A DNA stretch of 64,000 bases. Source: Prinsepia uniflora (Eukaryota; Streptophyta; Magnoliopsida; Rosales; Rosaceae). Each line of letters opens with the position of its first letter. The stretch's first letter is position 1. Shown here piece after piece: positions 44,554 through 57,830 of this stretch. A program made the position numbers and the translations under genes. The notes beneath the pieces were generated by a model, which saw only the letters and a list, made by a program, of their open reading frames with translations, was not told the origin of the DNA and ran no database searches. The stretch is taken from positions 6,367,781 to 6,431,780 of the forward strand of contig CM064866.1 of NCBI GenBank assembly GCA_032719365.1, given 5' to 3'.

Positions 44554-47500
44554 TGTAACGCCCCGAAAAATCCAAAAATTGTAAAATATTAAAATAATGT
44601 GAAAATGACGTTTTTACCCCTAGAAGGACATGGCTAAAGTTGACTTTTTGTTGGGAATACTTTTTGTATATTTTTCGAGGACCCTTGTGTAGGTCCCGAG
44701 ACGCTGAATCCGTAGACAGGTGGCACGTCGAAAACGGAGTTCGGATGAAGAAGTTACGGGGTTGTGAAGTGTAGGGGCAAAATGGTAATTGTGCTTAAGG
44801 AGGGTAAAATGGTAATTGTAAATCATGAGTGATGCAAGTACTGTTAGTATGCTGATTCATCTATTAGAATGCTGATTCATTTCAGTAAATGAGTCATTAG
44901 CTTCATCAAGTGACAAGTGTCACTTGTTTATAAGGATTAGTGGCACTTTGTGTTAATTAAGGGAATTAATTTACTGTAGCTATGGTTTGCCTTCGACTAA
45001 GAACACAGAGAAAAAAAACCTCCTCTACACCTTGTGATCGATTAGTAGCCAAACAAAGGAGAACCAGTGAAATTGAATGAGAAATTAGGGACAAATTGAA
45101 GAGAAAAATCGAAAGAGGAGCAAAGGAAACCCAGATAAACCCGTACTGCACATACCCGAAAAATCACCCAAAACCTTAAATCTCGATTTTGATTTCTGAG
45201 ATGGTTTCGTGTGAAATTGAGGTGATATTAAGCTTCCTGAGAACTAGACGACTCGAACCCAATCAACTGGAACGAAAATTGGAGGTGAATTGGTGATGAC
45301 CAGACTCTGCAACTGTTTCGAAAAATTGAGCTTGAGTTCGATTATTTAGAGTTAATGGTTCTTGAAATTGATTTCAATTTCGTACTTATAATGGACCTAG
45401 GATGCTTCTGGTATGATCAATTGAAGGAAACTGGTTGGTTTTGGGTAGAACCCGAATTAGAACCCGTCGGGTGTTCATCTTGAGTCGAGGAGTTTTAGGG
45501 TTTAATTGATTCAATTGAAATCACAGAACTGTAAGTTAGATTGAACTGATATTAATGAGTGAAAGAACGGGAAGAATTGAGTTCAAATTGATTGAAACCG
45601 AGTCGGGTATGATCGCGGGTTGCAGACCCGTTTATCAGAGAAACGGGTGAGAGTGGTGCACTGTAGCAGGTACTGTTCACGGCGCGTGGCTGTCACGCGC
45701 AGCCGCTTGCGGCGGCGCGTGAGGGCACGTGACTGGGAATCTGAAGGAGGGTTCAACACACTTTTTGATGCTCTCGATGATACGGACCTATTAGCGTTGG
45801 TTTCGGGTCAATCGGATATGAACTAAGAGTAGTTTTGCGTACCCGAAGCGTGTAGGTTACGTTTAAAATAATATTATTTTATTCCGACGATTAGGAAATT
45901 CGTACAGGGGATTATGTGACTAGCTAGTGATATTATCTTAATTGTTTAACAGGCCGGAATAGCCCCGGGACATCGGAAGGAAGCGAACGACTCGAAACGG
46001 AACAATCTGGACGGTGTGTGAGTGGACTTTTGTTTTCTACCCTGAATGCATGCATATATGTTTTAAATGCTTTATAATATGATTTGACATGATTTGGTAT
46101 GATTGATGTTTCGATATGATGATTTCCGGATTTTGGGGAATATTATATTATTTTATATATCTTTGGGCACATTTTTCGAGAAAACTGTAAAGTGATGTTT
46201 TGGGCGAAGGCCCGAGAATTGTGATGAGTTTTGACTCCGATTATGAGTCGGGAAATGATCTGATGGCTTTTTATTGGGTTTGGCTCTTTTATGGAAAAAC
46301 GTGATATGGGCAACTGAGGTTGCGATTGCACGGATTTGCGTGAAATTGATGTTTTGGGCATGAGACCCAACTGAATAGTATTTTTGATGAACTTGATGAT
46401 TTGGATTTATATAATGATTTTGAAATGAGATTATTGGTGACTGTTCCACATGTACCATCCTTTGTGATATGATAGTCTCCTCCAAACGTCGTTGATCCTG
46501 GAGATGATATCACCCCAGACGTCATGGATCCTAGGGAGGTTGTCAGGACCCACCCCGGTTTCACCCCGAAACCCGAGGTAAATCCTGCTCCCGTCTGACA
46601 CCCCGTACCAAACTCAAAGTAACTCACGTAAACAAACCAACATAACCAGTCAGACGCAGGAGAAGTACACAATAAATCTCGAAGTTAAAGTTTACAGAGC
46701 ATAGTCCTAAATACAAGGAATTAAAACCGAGAGTAATTACACGCACGCGGAAGAAAATTGAAACACTCCGGGATCCCTCTCGTCACTTCTATGCCTCAGA
46801 CGCTGCCTCGACGTCAAGACCCCGCGCTATCTCCACGACCTGGAGGGCAAGTTAAAACAGAAGGTGTGAGTGGACCAGAATAAAAGTAAAGTTCGAAAAC
46901 CATTTTATAAGTAACCCCGTTATTAAAACAGTTATAATCAATCACCAGAAAACATCATAAGAAACAGAAACACTAACACTATAAACCCATTATAGAAGCA
47001 TAGTTTAAACATCAAAAACAGTATCATAAACCATGAACAACAAATCATCATTTCCCGATCAAACCTGCTGGACCTATCCGAGTCTTTAAACTCCCGAGTC
47101 TTTAAACTCAATCCAGGCCTCAATAATATCCGAGTCTTTAAACTCCCGAGTCTTTAAACTCAACAGGCCTACGGGGGAAATATCAATATATCCGAGTCTT
47201 TAAACTCCCGAGTCTTTAAACTCAATCCGGGTCTTTAAACCCAATCCGGGACCGTCCCCCGTCAATCAATATCCGGGTCTTTAAACCCAATAACCAGATC
47301 CAGCAAATCCAATCCCAAAACCATTTGAAAACCATTTTGAAATCCACATCCAAACCCGAATTTGAAATCCTCGGTTCGAAGCCCTTCCGGCGTTCAGAAC
47401 CGTCATTCCGAACCCAAATCCGGAATACCACTTTTCTCACTTTTAAAACCCAAGTCCAATTGTCAACTCCCGAGTTCAAAACCAAAAATCCTTGATCATC

Positions 47501-49363
47501 AATTCATGTTCCAAAATCCACTTAAAAATCGTTGGAAAGTATTTAACGCTTGAAATCCCCAAAACCATAGCTTCATTTTCCCAAAATCACCCTTTTCCCG
47601 TAAAACGTGCAAAATACGTTATTTCTCGAAAAACGTGCAATTATGTAAAACCAACATAGCATATTTGATAAACATAGAATCATGAGTAAAACCATAAAAC
47701 AATTATAGAAAAATAGTTATGCATGCTCAAGTTTAGAGAAGGGGTCCACTCACAGTACCGCCCTTAATCGCGTCCCGAACGTCCTGCACGTTCCTCGGCT
47801 TCCTCGGGAAATCCCAATCCTGCCGTCATGTCGCCGTCGTGAGCTCAGCCTGAGGTAGTAGCTCCTCCCGTCCTCCTCCGTCCTCTGGACACCACCAGGA
47901 GTTCCAATTGTACCGTACACGGCAACTCCACCACCACGATCTCTCTGGTCACCCTGTTTTTCCTCCCTGGTTTTCCCGTGACTCTCAACTCCCACACTCA
48001 CCAGCTCCCTCTCATTCTCTGATCACCCTCACACACTCACAAACTCACCAGCACACCCCATCACCCTTCAATTTTCCTCACCGCCTCACTCTGTTCACTC
48101 TGGTCGAAGAACACGCACGGGGCACTGCACGGTTGCACCCCAGTTATTGGAACCGTGCACACACGCGAGAACCCCCCAGAAGCCACTACACTTTTGCCAC
48201 ATGTCACCATCCGCCATTCTCTCTCACACACATGGCCCAATCTCAACCCTTCATCTGCTTCTCTCTGCACAAATCCCCAGGTGCAAAAAGACCAAACTGC
48301 CCTTCCTTTTAACCCAAATTTACGGTTTTGCCACTACCTTTCTAGACCCGTAACTTGCACATCGTAAGTCCGATGAATACGTGCCACCTGTCGTCGAACT
48401 CAGGACGACGAGATCTACCTAACCATCCTCGGTCAACGTACCGAAACTCATCCGTATGAAAAGTCAACTTTTCCCCTCTATTTACCAAAATTACGGTTAT
48501 GCCCTCAACCTTCCGAACATCACAACTTCCTCCTCGGATGTCGGAATCGAACGTACCACCTGCCTATGGATTCGTGACGTCCTAAACTACGTCCTGGTCA
48601 CTGGTCCACGCCCAACTGACTTCCCGAAATAAAAGTCAACATTTTTGCCCGAACTAGGGTCAAAATCGTCATTCTACGCTTACAGACCTATCGGGACCAC
48701 TTAACCACCGATTAGCCTCACTAATCCTACCTTAATCACGTTAATAATCCCGGTTCTCGGGACGGGTTGTTACAGAGGTACTCGGACATGAGACACCTGA
48801 GTTGCACGCGTTGCATTGATATCGTGACAGGTTATTTGGCTATGAGGATTGTTGGTATGATGAGGATGGATTGACCTTGATGTCTGATTTAATAAACATG
48901 TTTTATTGGTCCACTATTCCTACTTGTTTTATATGACACTATAACTCATGTTTTGTGATATGCATGCATGTTTGTGAAACTGGAGGGTAAGATTGTCTTT
49001 TACTAAATGTATTTCGAAAACTTTGTTTTGTCCACTCACACCTTTGATGTTTTATTTGCCCTCCAGGCCAGTGCACAGGTACTGAGGCTAATATCGAGGC
49101 TGAGGAATAAACAGACCGTTGCGTACTCAGACACTTTACAGCGTAGGATTTTGCTCCCTACATGTAAATATTTCCTATGCTCTGTAAACCTGTTGACTAG
49201 GTCAACGGTCTCGGAATACTGAACTATCCCTTGTCTGACAATGTTATCGTTTGTATGTATTATATGTATATATTTGAAACTACTTTTGGTATTTTCGAGT
49301 TATTGTCAGACGGGAGCAGGATCTGTCACGGTTATCGAGGGATAATCGGGATAGGTCTTGTCA
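44554..49363 (+). mobile_element. Giant solo LTR hosting a nested solo LTR
   Basis: It starts TGTAACGCCCCG and ends GGGATAGGTCTTGTCA, flanked by TAGGG (44549-44553, 49364-49368). Without the nested insertion it is about 2.57 kb. Superfamily blocks visible are 'gacaggtggcacgtcg', 'ggcgcgtggctgtcacgcgc', 'tgtgagtggacttttgttttct', 'atgcatgcatatat', 'gtccactcacacctttgatg', 'gccctccaggcc' and 'gacgggagcaggatc'. No coding recognised. Confidence 0.88.
46541..48774 (-). mobile_element. Solo LTR, subfamily A (2234 bp), nested
   Basis: Plus-strand ends are TGTCAGGACCCACCCC and GGGACGGGTTGTTACA, flanked by GAGGT (46536-46540, 48775-48779). It is near-identical in layout to 59716-62705 but about 750 bp shorter, lacking most of the GC-rich middle. 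It has the 'cgagtctttaaactc' array at 47080-47290. Its clean ends and duplication suggest a younger insertion than its host. Confidence 0.9.
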
Positions 49364-49368
49364 TAGGG

Positions 49369-50340
49369 TGGTTGTTTTCACCTCCTAAGGCCCCAAAACT
49401 TTGCCCAAAATTCTGCTTAGTTGTAGGATGGAAAAGTGGAAGTGGGAGACCTTTACTTCAAGTTGGACTTCAAGGTTTGGACTTGCTGCCTAGAAGGAGA
49501 GGACCTGTGCGTGTTCTGTGCTAGAACTCATTCTTCCTTTACTTTGTATCTCTGAACTCTAGCCCCTTACAATTTTAATGCAATTACCATTCAGCATGTA
49601 TTTGTTTTACATTATAATGAGTGAATAGTTTACTTTGAACTAGGGCTTCCCGAAGCTCCGACCATGAGAGTCGTTTTGTGTGATGTTCTTGGTTTAATAT
49701 TATGATGAATGTTTTGTATATGATTGTAATTACGATATTGATGGAGTTGTATGTTGTTGAGTGGTTACTTAATGCATGCGATTATTGGTGAATAATTGTT
49801 TGTGCCACTGGCCATCCTCGCATAGTTGTTAGAACCGAAGGTAGTGGCTTTAACTCTTACCTGTAATCTAGTGCATGACCCCTGCGGCTCGGTCTTGATT
49901 TTCATAGGGCAGTGCATGTCATGAAATCCCTCTAAAACAAACATCTTGCCTAGGACATGAAAAGTCAAGAGTAATAAATGTATAGGGTGCTCAATATCAG
50001 GGTTCGTGCACGGGCACTAATATTAATGCATTCATAGTAATTTAACCCAAGTATCACATGCTAGATTCAAGTGGTTAGGGTGGATAGTTAGCCGTGGTTC
50101 TTTTTCATTAATCAATCAATCACCTCTGCTCTTTGCTGTTTTGAATCATCTGCTCGTTTACTTTATGCTTTTTATTACGTGCAACCCAAGCACAACCCCC
50201 CTTTTCGTGTGCTTACTGTCATTGAGTCAAAAATCCAAAATCTTTTGTGCATCTGTTGTTCAAGTCCCTGAGGAATTGGCCCTTAATTGCTGCTTTATTA
50301 CTTTCTATGATATTGTACGCTTGCAAAGATTTTAACTAGG
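49369..50340 (+). other. Unassigned repeat-like DNA right of solo LTR
   Basis: This is the continuation of 43978-44553. The stretch near 50175-50335 ('gtgcaacccaagcacaacc', then 'caagtccctgaggaattggc' and 'gatattgtacgcttgcaaag') resembles the R-U5 part of plant Athila/Ogre-type gypsy LTRs, where a similar run of phrases occurs. No ends or coding were found, so this is only a suggestion. Confidence 0.3.
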
Positions 50341-51270
50341 CTAGAATTGGTCTCATTAATCTGTGATGGATTTAGTTCGATCATGGTATAAAATGGTCTT
50401 TATTTGTCTTTGTATCAGTGTGTGTGAGAAAAAGTGAGAGTGAAAATGGAGAGAAGGCAACCGCTACTGTCAAACCTTCATCTTCTTCTTATTTGATGTC
50501 TGAAGCCATTTTGACTATTTATCTATGCATATATGAAGTTATTCTCTCCAAGACAATTTGCTCCAGGTTCTTTATAATTTGCTTCTTTGTTGTTGTGCTG
50601 TTGTGATTACTGTTGTTGTGTCGTTATGGTTATTGCTATTGTATTGTTGGGGTTATTGGTGTTGTGTTGCTCGTGTGTTATTCTGCTACTTTTAGTTGAT
50701 GTTACTAGTTTTAGTTCTGTTTCTAGTTGTTGCAATCAGTTACAGCTTCAGGTGCAATCTCGGTGAATTATAGTTGCAATCTTAGTTGCATTTTCAGTGA
50801 ATTTCAATTACAATCACAGTTGTAGTTTCGGTGAATTTCAGTTTGCAGTTTCAGTTTCCGTCTTTGACAATTTTAGTTTCAGTCTCAGATAATTTCAGTT
50901 GCAGTTTCTAGCCGTTGCTTCTAGCTTCCGCTGCTATATAGTTGTTGTATTTCTACTTTCCAAAATGTAGTACTTCCACGTAACCACCTTTGATAACTTG
51001 TGAATAACCTCAATGCCCTCCTCCATTTCCCTCATGAAATTCTAGCATGACTTTTATGATTTCGAGCAGGGGCCTAAACATTTTAGACTTGTGTATGTGT
51101 CGCGTAACGGCAATAACCAGCTCTACCTAGAACAGCCCGACATAACAAAATGCATCTACCTTTGTCTAATTGCTTTTTATATGCAATATATGTTTTTTCT
51201 TTTGTAAAGGAGAGAGGACATTCGGCCACAGGCACATTAAGAGTTAGTTACTGCAGATCTATAATTACAT
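50341..51270. repeat. Spacer with degenerate GTT and 'cagttgcagtttc' repeats
   Basis: No gene. 50580-50680 is rich in gttgtt and gttattg runs. 50730-50930 holds about eight diverged copies of a 20-25 bp unit like 'agttgcagtttcggtgaatt'. Confidence 0.6.
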
Positions 51271-51970
51271 GAATATATAATGTTCTCTCATCTCATGAGG
51301 ATTGAACTTGAAAACTCTCATTTCTATTGGTGGTGGCGAAAACTGAAGCTTTTTTTACAAGGAATCACATGGATTATTATTTGGTGGACAAAGCCTATCT
51401 TTACTAATGGAGTTTCAAAATGTAAGTTCCTTGAGTCTCTGCTAATCATTCAATTTGGAACCTTGCGAATACAAAATATCACAAAATAGTAGGAGGTTCC
51501 TCCATGTCTAATTTCTTTAAAGATTGATGCACTTATCTACCTACGAGATACTTGAACTTTTTTAAACGACAAAATGGGGCGATTGAGGAATAGGTAAGCA
51601 TAATTACTATACATAATATGGTTCAATCATTGGACTACTGCAACATCTTATTCTCTTGATGCACAAAAACAATTGAGAGGAAACTGAACCCCCTTATAGG
51701 ACGCCCTCCCCATCTCTCTAAACACACATTAGCCAAAATTATTAAGAAAAAGAAATACAATCAGGGGACATTAAACCAAAATTTTGCAAATAAAATACTA
51801 GAGATTTATGATTAAGCCAAAACCTCATAATTACTCATAATGACCAAACCAAAATATATACAGTAAGAACATAGAGAAAGGTTACAAGTACCCAAAAAAA
51901 AACATAGAAAACACAAAAGCAAAAGAAAAAGCAAAAACAAAAACAAGAACATAAGTTTTCTGCCACGAAC
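51271..51970. other. 3' flank of RLP-B
   Basis: No gene. It includes the likely 3' untranslated region of RLP-B (A-rich on the plus strand at 51893-51950) and, at 51335-51530, the segment duplicated at 27530-27740. Confidence 0.5.
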
Positions 51971-54841
51971 TCATTTCCCTACCACTTGTCTGATCATTCC
52001 AACAATCTTGTAAAAAAACTCATGCCTCTTTGTAATCAAAACATCTGAAAGAACCACTCCGACTACAAACCCGCTTACAACTCCAGCCAAAGCAAATATC
52101 CAAACAAACTCCAAAGAATCATTTTCTCCCACGGTACTTGAAGGTGGCAGTTGAGGGGACTTAGAATTTCCACACTCTGGCAATGGATTTCCACACAATC
52201 CTCTGTTTCCCTCATATGCAGTGCTATTAAATGAAGTAAGTTGAGTTCCTTGCGGTATAGGACCGGTGAGGTGGTTGTATGCAACACTGAATCTTGCAAG
52301 GAAAGAGAGACGTGTCAGTTGCTGAGGGATCAATCCTGAGAGCTTGTTTTGCGAAAGATCCAAGGATTCAAGCAGTGATAAGTTCCCCAACGACGATGGG
52401 ATGCCACCGGTGAGAATGTTGTTGGAAAGATTGAGGGAGCGAAGGCCCTTTAAGTTCCCAATGAAATATGGAATCCTCCCTTCAAACTTGTTGCTTGAGA
52501 GGTCAAGCGATGCAAAGGCTTCTAGAATCCGTGGATAGTAAAGCTCCAAACCTTTGGTTGCTAAAGTGATTGAGTAAGGAACTTGTACAACGTTCTCAAC
52601 AGCAAAATCGAAGATGTGATAACTCAAAGAGGTGGACATGTAATCTGACTTGTTTACAGTAATATCAGGAAACACCAATGGGATGTCACCGGTGAAATTA
52701 TTGTAAGACAAATCAAGAATGCGTAGCTTCGGGAAATCAACATTCTTTCTAGATTTTACTATCACACCGTGGAATCTGTTATGCCGCATTGCCAAAAGTT
52801 TCAGCTCAGCAAGATTCCCCAACCAAATGGGAAAAACATCATTGAAATGATTGTTGGAAAGAACAAGATACTCGAGCATCACACAATTCGCCAATGACCT
52901 TGGTAGCTCCCCTTCCAACTGGTTGTGACTCATATCAATCATCCTCAGACGGCTTTTTGAGCTGTATGTTTGAGGAACAATGCCATGAAAATTGTTGTTT
53001 CCAAGAAGTAAAAGGGATAAATTATCACTGAAGTTTCCGAGACACTGAGGAAGGGTGCCACTCAAGTTATTTTTGGACAAATCAAGATATTGAAGAGAAA
53101 TCATATTGCAAAGCAAAGGTGAGACTTCTCCGGTGAAACTATTGTTTGTAACTGCAAACTCTAGCAAGGATGGTGGAGGTAGAGGTAAGGACCCATGAAA
53201 CAAGTTGGATGAAAGCCTTAAGATGAATAGGGTGGCCCATGGGAGAACATTAGGAGGTTGCCCTAAAATGAGGTTTTGAGAAATGTCTAGGTATTTGAGT
53301 GTGTCTACGCTTATGTTCCACATCCATTTTGGTACCTTGCCTTGGATTATGTTTCTAGAAAGATCCAAACGCTCTAACACGTTCTGATATTGAAGGAAAA
53401 ATGGGAACTCATTGATTTTGCATGCAGCCAATCCAAGGATCGTGAACTGTGGAAGATCTGTTGAGTTTTTAGTATTTTTGGAATCAGTGACGAATTCCAA
53501 ATTGTTTTTATTCAGTTGGAGCTCGTACATATTTGATAGGTTTTGGAACACTTGAAACTTCACAACACCGCTAAGAGAATTTGAATGTAGGTAAAGAATT
53601 TCAAGATTGGTAAGATTGGAAATTGAAGTAGGAATAGAACCATCCAAACTGTTGAAAGCAAAATCCAAGTAAACTAGTTTGTTGAAGGTTCCTATCCAAG
53701 AAGGGATTGGACCGGTTAAAGCGCTTGTACTAATCCGAAACACAGTGAGTTGTGTAAGGTTTGACATTGAATCGGGAATTTGACCTCCAAATTGGCTTTT
53801 AGAAATGTCAAGATAAGTGAGTTTTTGAAGATTACCAAGTGAAGGTGGAATCAACCCTTTTGAAAAGTTGCATGCGGCCACATCCAACTCTTGCAATGAT
53901 CCAAGATTTCCAACTGAAGAAGGTAAGCTTCCGTAAAACCCAGTGAAGGAAATTTTCAGCAGCATGAGAGGACTAGTTCGATTCAGTTCAGGTAAATAGC
54001 CGATAAGATCTTGGTTGTATCTCACACTCAGAAGTTTTAAGTTCGGTAGTTTGAAGACTCTTACCGGGAACTCACCATACAACTCACAGTTCCTGAGGGC
54101 CAGGAAAGTCAAGGATGATAAATTTGCTATGGAATGAGGTATTGTTGAAGATATGTTCACGTAACTGAGATAAAGTAGCTCTAGACTTGTTAAGTTTTGA
54201 ACTAGGCTTCCAAAATCTGATGAGCTGAGTTTCAACAGTGGTTGTACCTCATTTCTAGAAGAAAATCTATCAACATTGAGAGACAGATCAAGGATTGACA
54301 ACATGTACAATTGTGAAATTTGGGATGGGACTTGACCAGAAAAGGCAGAACCAGACAAATTGAGATAAGTGAGGGATGGGAAATTCCTAATGCTACTAGG
54401 AATTTCAGAGTAATTGAAGTGATTGTCAGCAAGGTTGAGTGTTTTGAGATGAACAAGATTGAAAAGGGTGCTGGATGAGTGAATAGAGCCATAGAGACAA
54501 CTGCTACTGAGATCAAGGGCAATCACATTACCTGTTTTCGCATCACATTCAACGCCGTCCCATGAGCAGCAGCTGCTGCTGTTAATATTCCCTGATCCTC
54601 CATGCCACGAGGAAACCTTTGGATAAGCAGCACCATAAACCGAAGCGGATTTGTCGATAGAGAAATTGTCCTTGAATTGCAGCAAGGCAGAGATCTCCTC
54701 ACCATTGCAAGATGGGTTCAAAGATTTTTGAGATTTGGCAACCACAACATGGAACAAGAACAGAATTGCTAGTAGTTTTAGTTTTGAAATCATGTGTTTG
54801 GTGACACCGAATAAGCAATAGGATAATAACTCCATACTCAT
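51971..54841 (-). CDS. LRR receptor-like protein (RLP-B), intact
   Basis: This single-exon gene has no internal stop. The product belongs to the plant receptor-like proteins (Cf/RLP type): plasma-membrane receptors with extracellular LRRs and no kinase, which typically signal through SOBIR1/BAK1 in immunity or development. Seen in order: signal peptide (about residues 19-37), N-terminal cap (ALLQFKDNF, then CCSWDGVEC at 91-99), some 27-30 LRRs of the plant LxxLxLxxNxLxGxIP type with many Asn-x-Ser/Thr sites, an island-like non-LRR segment (about 715-775, containing ATKGLELYYPR), final LRRs ending in 'GNRGLCGNPLPEC', an acidic juxtamembrane part, a transmembrane helix at 912-936 with two overlapping GxxxG motifs (G920, G924, G928), and a 20-residue basic tail. 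The length is normal for the family. Homology with the RLP-A start (MSISKYKVV) and a TATA-like TATTTAAA only 8 bp upstream of the first ATG favour Met17 (54791-54793) as the true start. The ligand is unknown. Confidence 0.93.
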   Translation of the reverse strand: MSMELLSYCLFGVTKHMISKLKLLAILFLFHVVVAKSQKSLNPSCNGEEISALLQFKDNFSIDKSASVYGAAYPKVSSWHGGSGNINSSSCCSWDGVECDAKTGNVIALDLSSSCLYGSIHSSSTLFNLVHLKTLNLADNHFNYSEIPSSIRNFPSLTYLNLSGSAFSGQVPSQISQLYMLSILDLSLNVDRFSSRNEVQPLLKLSSSDFGSLVQNLTSLELLYLSYVNISSTIPHSIANLSSLTFLALRNCELYGEFPVRVFKLPNLKLLSVRYNQDLIGYLPELNRTSPLMLLKISFTGFYGSLPSSVGNLGSLQELDVAACNFSKGLIPPSLGNLQKLTYLDISKSQFGGQIPDSMSNLTQLTVFRISTSALTGPIPSWIGTFNKLVYLDFAFNSLDGSIPTSISNLTNLEILYLHSNSLSGVVKFQVFQNLSNMYELQLNKNNLEFVTDSKNTKNSTDLPQFTILGLAACKINEFPFFLQYQNVLERLDLSRNIIQGKVPKWMWNISVDTLKYLDISQNLILGQPPNVLPWATLFILRLSSNLFHGSLPLPPPSLLEFAVTNNSFTGEVSPLLCNMISLQYLDLSKNNLSGTLPQCLGNFSDNLSLLLLGNNNFHGIVPQTYSSKSRLRMIDMSHNQLEGELPRSLANCVMLEYLVLSNNHFNDVFPIWLGNLAELKLLAMRHNRFHGVIVKSRKNVDFPKLRILDLSYNNFTGDIPLVFPDITVNKSDYMSTSLSYHIFDFAVENVVQVPYSITLATKGLELYYPRILEAFASLDLSSNKFEGRIPYFIGNLKGLRSLNLSNNILTGGIPSSLGNLSLLESLDLSQNKLSGLIPQQLTRLSFLARFSVAYNHLTGPIPQGTQLTSFNSTAYEGNRGLCGNPLPECGNSKSPQLPPSSTVGENDSLEFVWIFALAGVVSGFVVGVVLSDVLITKRHEFFYKIVGMIRQVVGK

Positions 54842-55524
54842 TTAAATAGTTTTGCACTCTTAGACAATCTTACGATGATAACACCATATATCTCCACGTA
54901 CAGAATTCCAATTTTATGTTCGAGCAAAAATTGACTCCGGCAGTATAGTGTTCTCCCGTTTGGACGTTTTTCTCCATCATTTCCCTGTCAACAATAAATA
55001 AAATGATTGAAAATTACATCGGACGTTAAAGCGATTCGTGTAACCTTTAGTCCTAGATGGAACATATGAAATTCCACCCATCAGCTTCTAGGGTTTGAAA
55101 TGAGTTTATATCTTAATTCCAAAAGTCTTTGCAAAACCGGTTCAACGTTCCGGCGACCTGCCTCAAATTGAGAATATGTCAATTTTTAGCATCTAAATTT
55201 AATGAATAATTGACTACTTGAAGTTTCTCAGTTTTTTTAATGCAAATGACATCAATCGTTTTTCTTACAAATTAATTCGAATTGACAACAATGATTTTTG
55301 AATTGCAAGGATGGAAATTTTGGCGATGATCAGTTGGCTGTATGTGCACTTGTTCATTGACTAAAACATAAGGCGTCACGAGTTTGAGATATGCTTACTT
55401 GGAGTAATATTAAATTATTTGTTTACTTCAAGCCGAGCACGTCTATTGTTTATGCCGTCCGAATCTTGAGTTTGATTATTAACCTTAATGATGAGGTTGT
55501 CATCCTTTTGGCTGTTTCATATGC
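54842..55524 (-). promoter_or_regulatory. Upstream region of RLP-B (divergent spacer)
   Basis: On the minus strand TATTTAAA lies at 54843-54850, suitably placed for transcription starting just before Met17. From 54934 onward the sequence matches 32470-33171 and the reverse complement of 22201-22680, starting with CAGTATAGTGTTCTCCCG (54941-54958). The far end carries the remnant start of a divergent RLP-A type gene. Confidence 0.65.
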
Positions 55525-55570
55525 CGATTTCAAAATTCAAAGCTGTTTTCGATTTCAAAATTGAAATCTA
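55525..55570 (+). pseudogene. Remnant start of divergent RLP-A type gene
   Basis: GGCTGTTTCAT is followed by ATGCCGATTTCAAAATTC (MPISKF...), the equivalent of the starts at 22200 and 33172. Only about 15 codons remain before the sequence diverges. It has no function as it stands. Confidence 0.65.
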
Positions 55571-56399
55571 GTTATGGTTATAGCTGAAAAAATCCATATG
55601 CATCCACTTGCAGGATCACGAGGAAACTGAGTGTGATTAGTTCAATCACAATGATACGACGCTGAAATTGTCACAAGGTAAAGAGGAAGTGCCAAAAAGT
55701 CGTCGCAAGGGAGAAGCACGTGTGGACATACGTGTCGACCAATCTTATTCTTATACTATTCAGGCACGAGATGCCTCTAAGGGTTGATGTGTGCTCCAGG
55801 TCACTAGAAATTAATAATCTAATGTAAAATTTTATGTAATATTAGTTTACGTAGCCCACTTGTTAATTTATTTTACATTTAAATAAGAGAGATATTGATA
55901 TTTTTTAAAATTGTATGATGTCTTATCCATATAAAAGAGGTGTTTGTTGTAATTTTAGGTGTTATTGTATTTTATTTGTATAATTATTTATTATTATTTT
56001 TTTGCATAAAATATGTATATTTTTTAATCAATGAAATTAACTTAAAATCGTTGAAATTTGATAATAAAAAATTCACCCTAGTTAAAATTTAGAGCACCTC
56101 ATTTTTAGTTCCTGGGTTCGTGTCTGATACTGTCTGTAAAAGAAGAAGCCATCTTCTGAAAGGACAACCAACAAATCAATCAAACAAAATCTAATTGATC
56201 AAACTCAATCAATTTCAATAATTGCAAGCTTTCAAAAGTTTATTTGTTCTAAAAAAATTTCTTTCTTCGCAAAACTTGTTTCTTTCAATTTATAATCAAG
56301 ATTCAGTTCTCTTCTCATCTCTTCTCAATTCTTACTCTAAGAAAAACAAGCCCTCCTTCATCCCAACTTGCATCCCAGGTTTTCCTAAGGAGACTTCCC
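55571..56399. other. AT-rich spacer, nothing recognised
   Basis: No gene. 55605-55665 ('catccacttgcaggatcac...gattagttcaatcacaatgatacgacgctgaaa') resembles 58750-58822, suggesting a shared repeat of unknown type. The rest is AT-rich. Confidence 0.4.
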
Positions 56400-57830
<1,431 letters not shown>

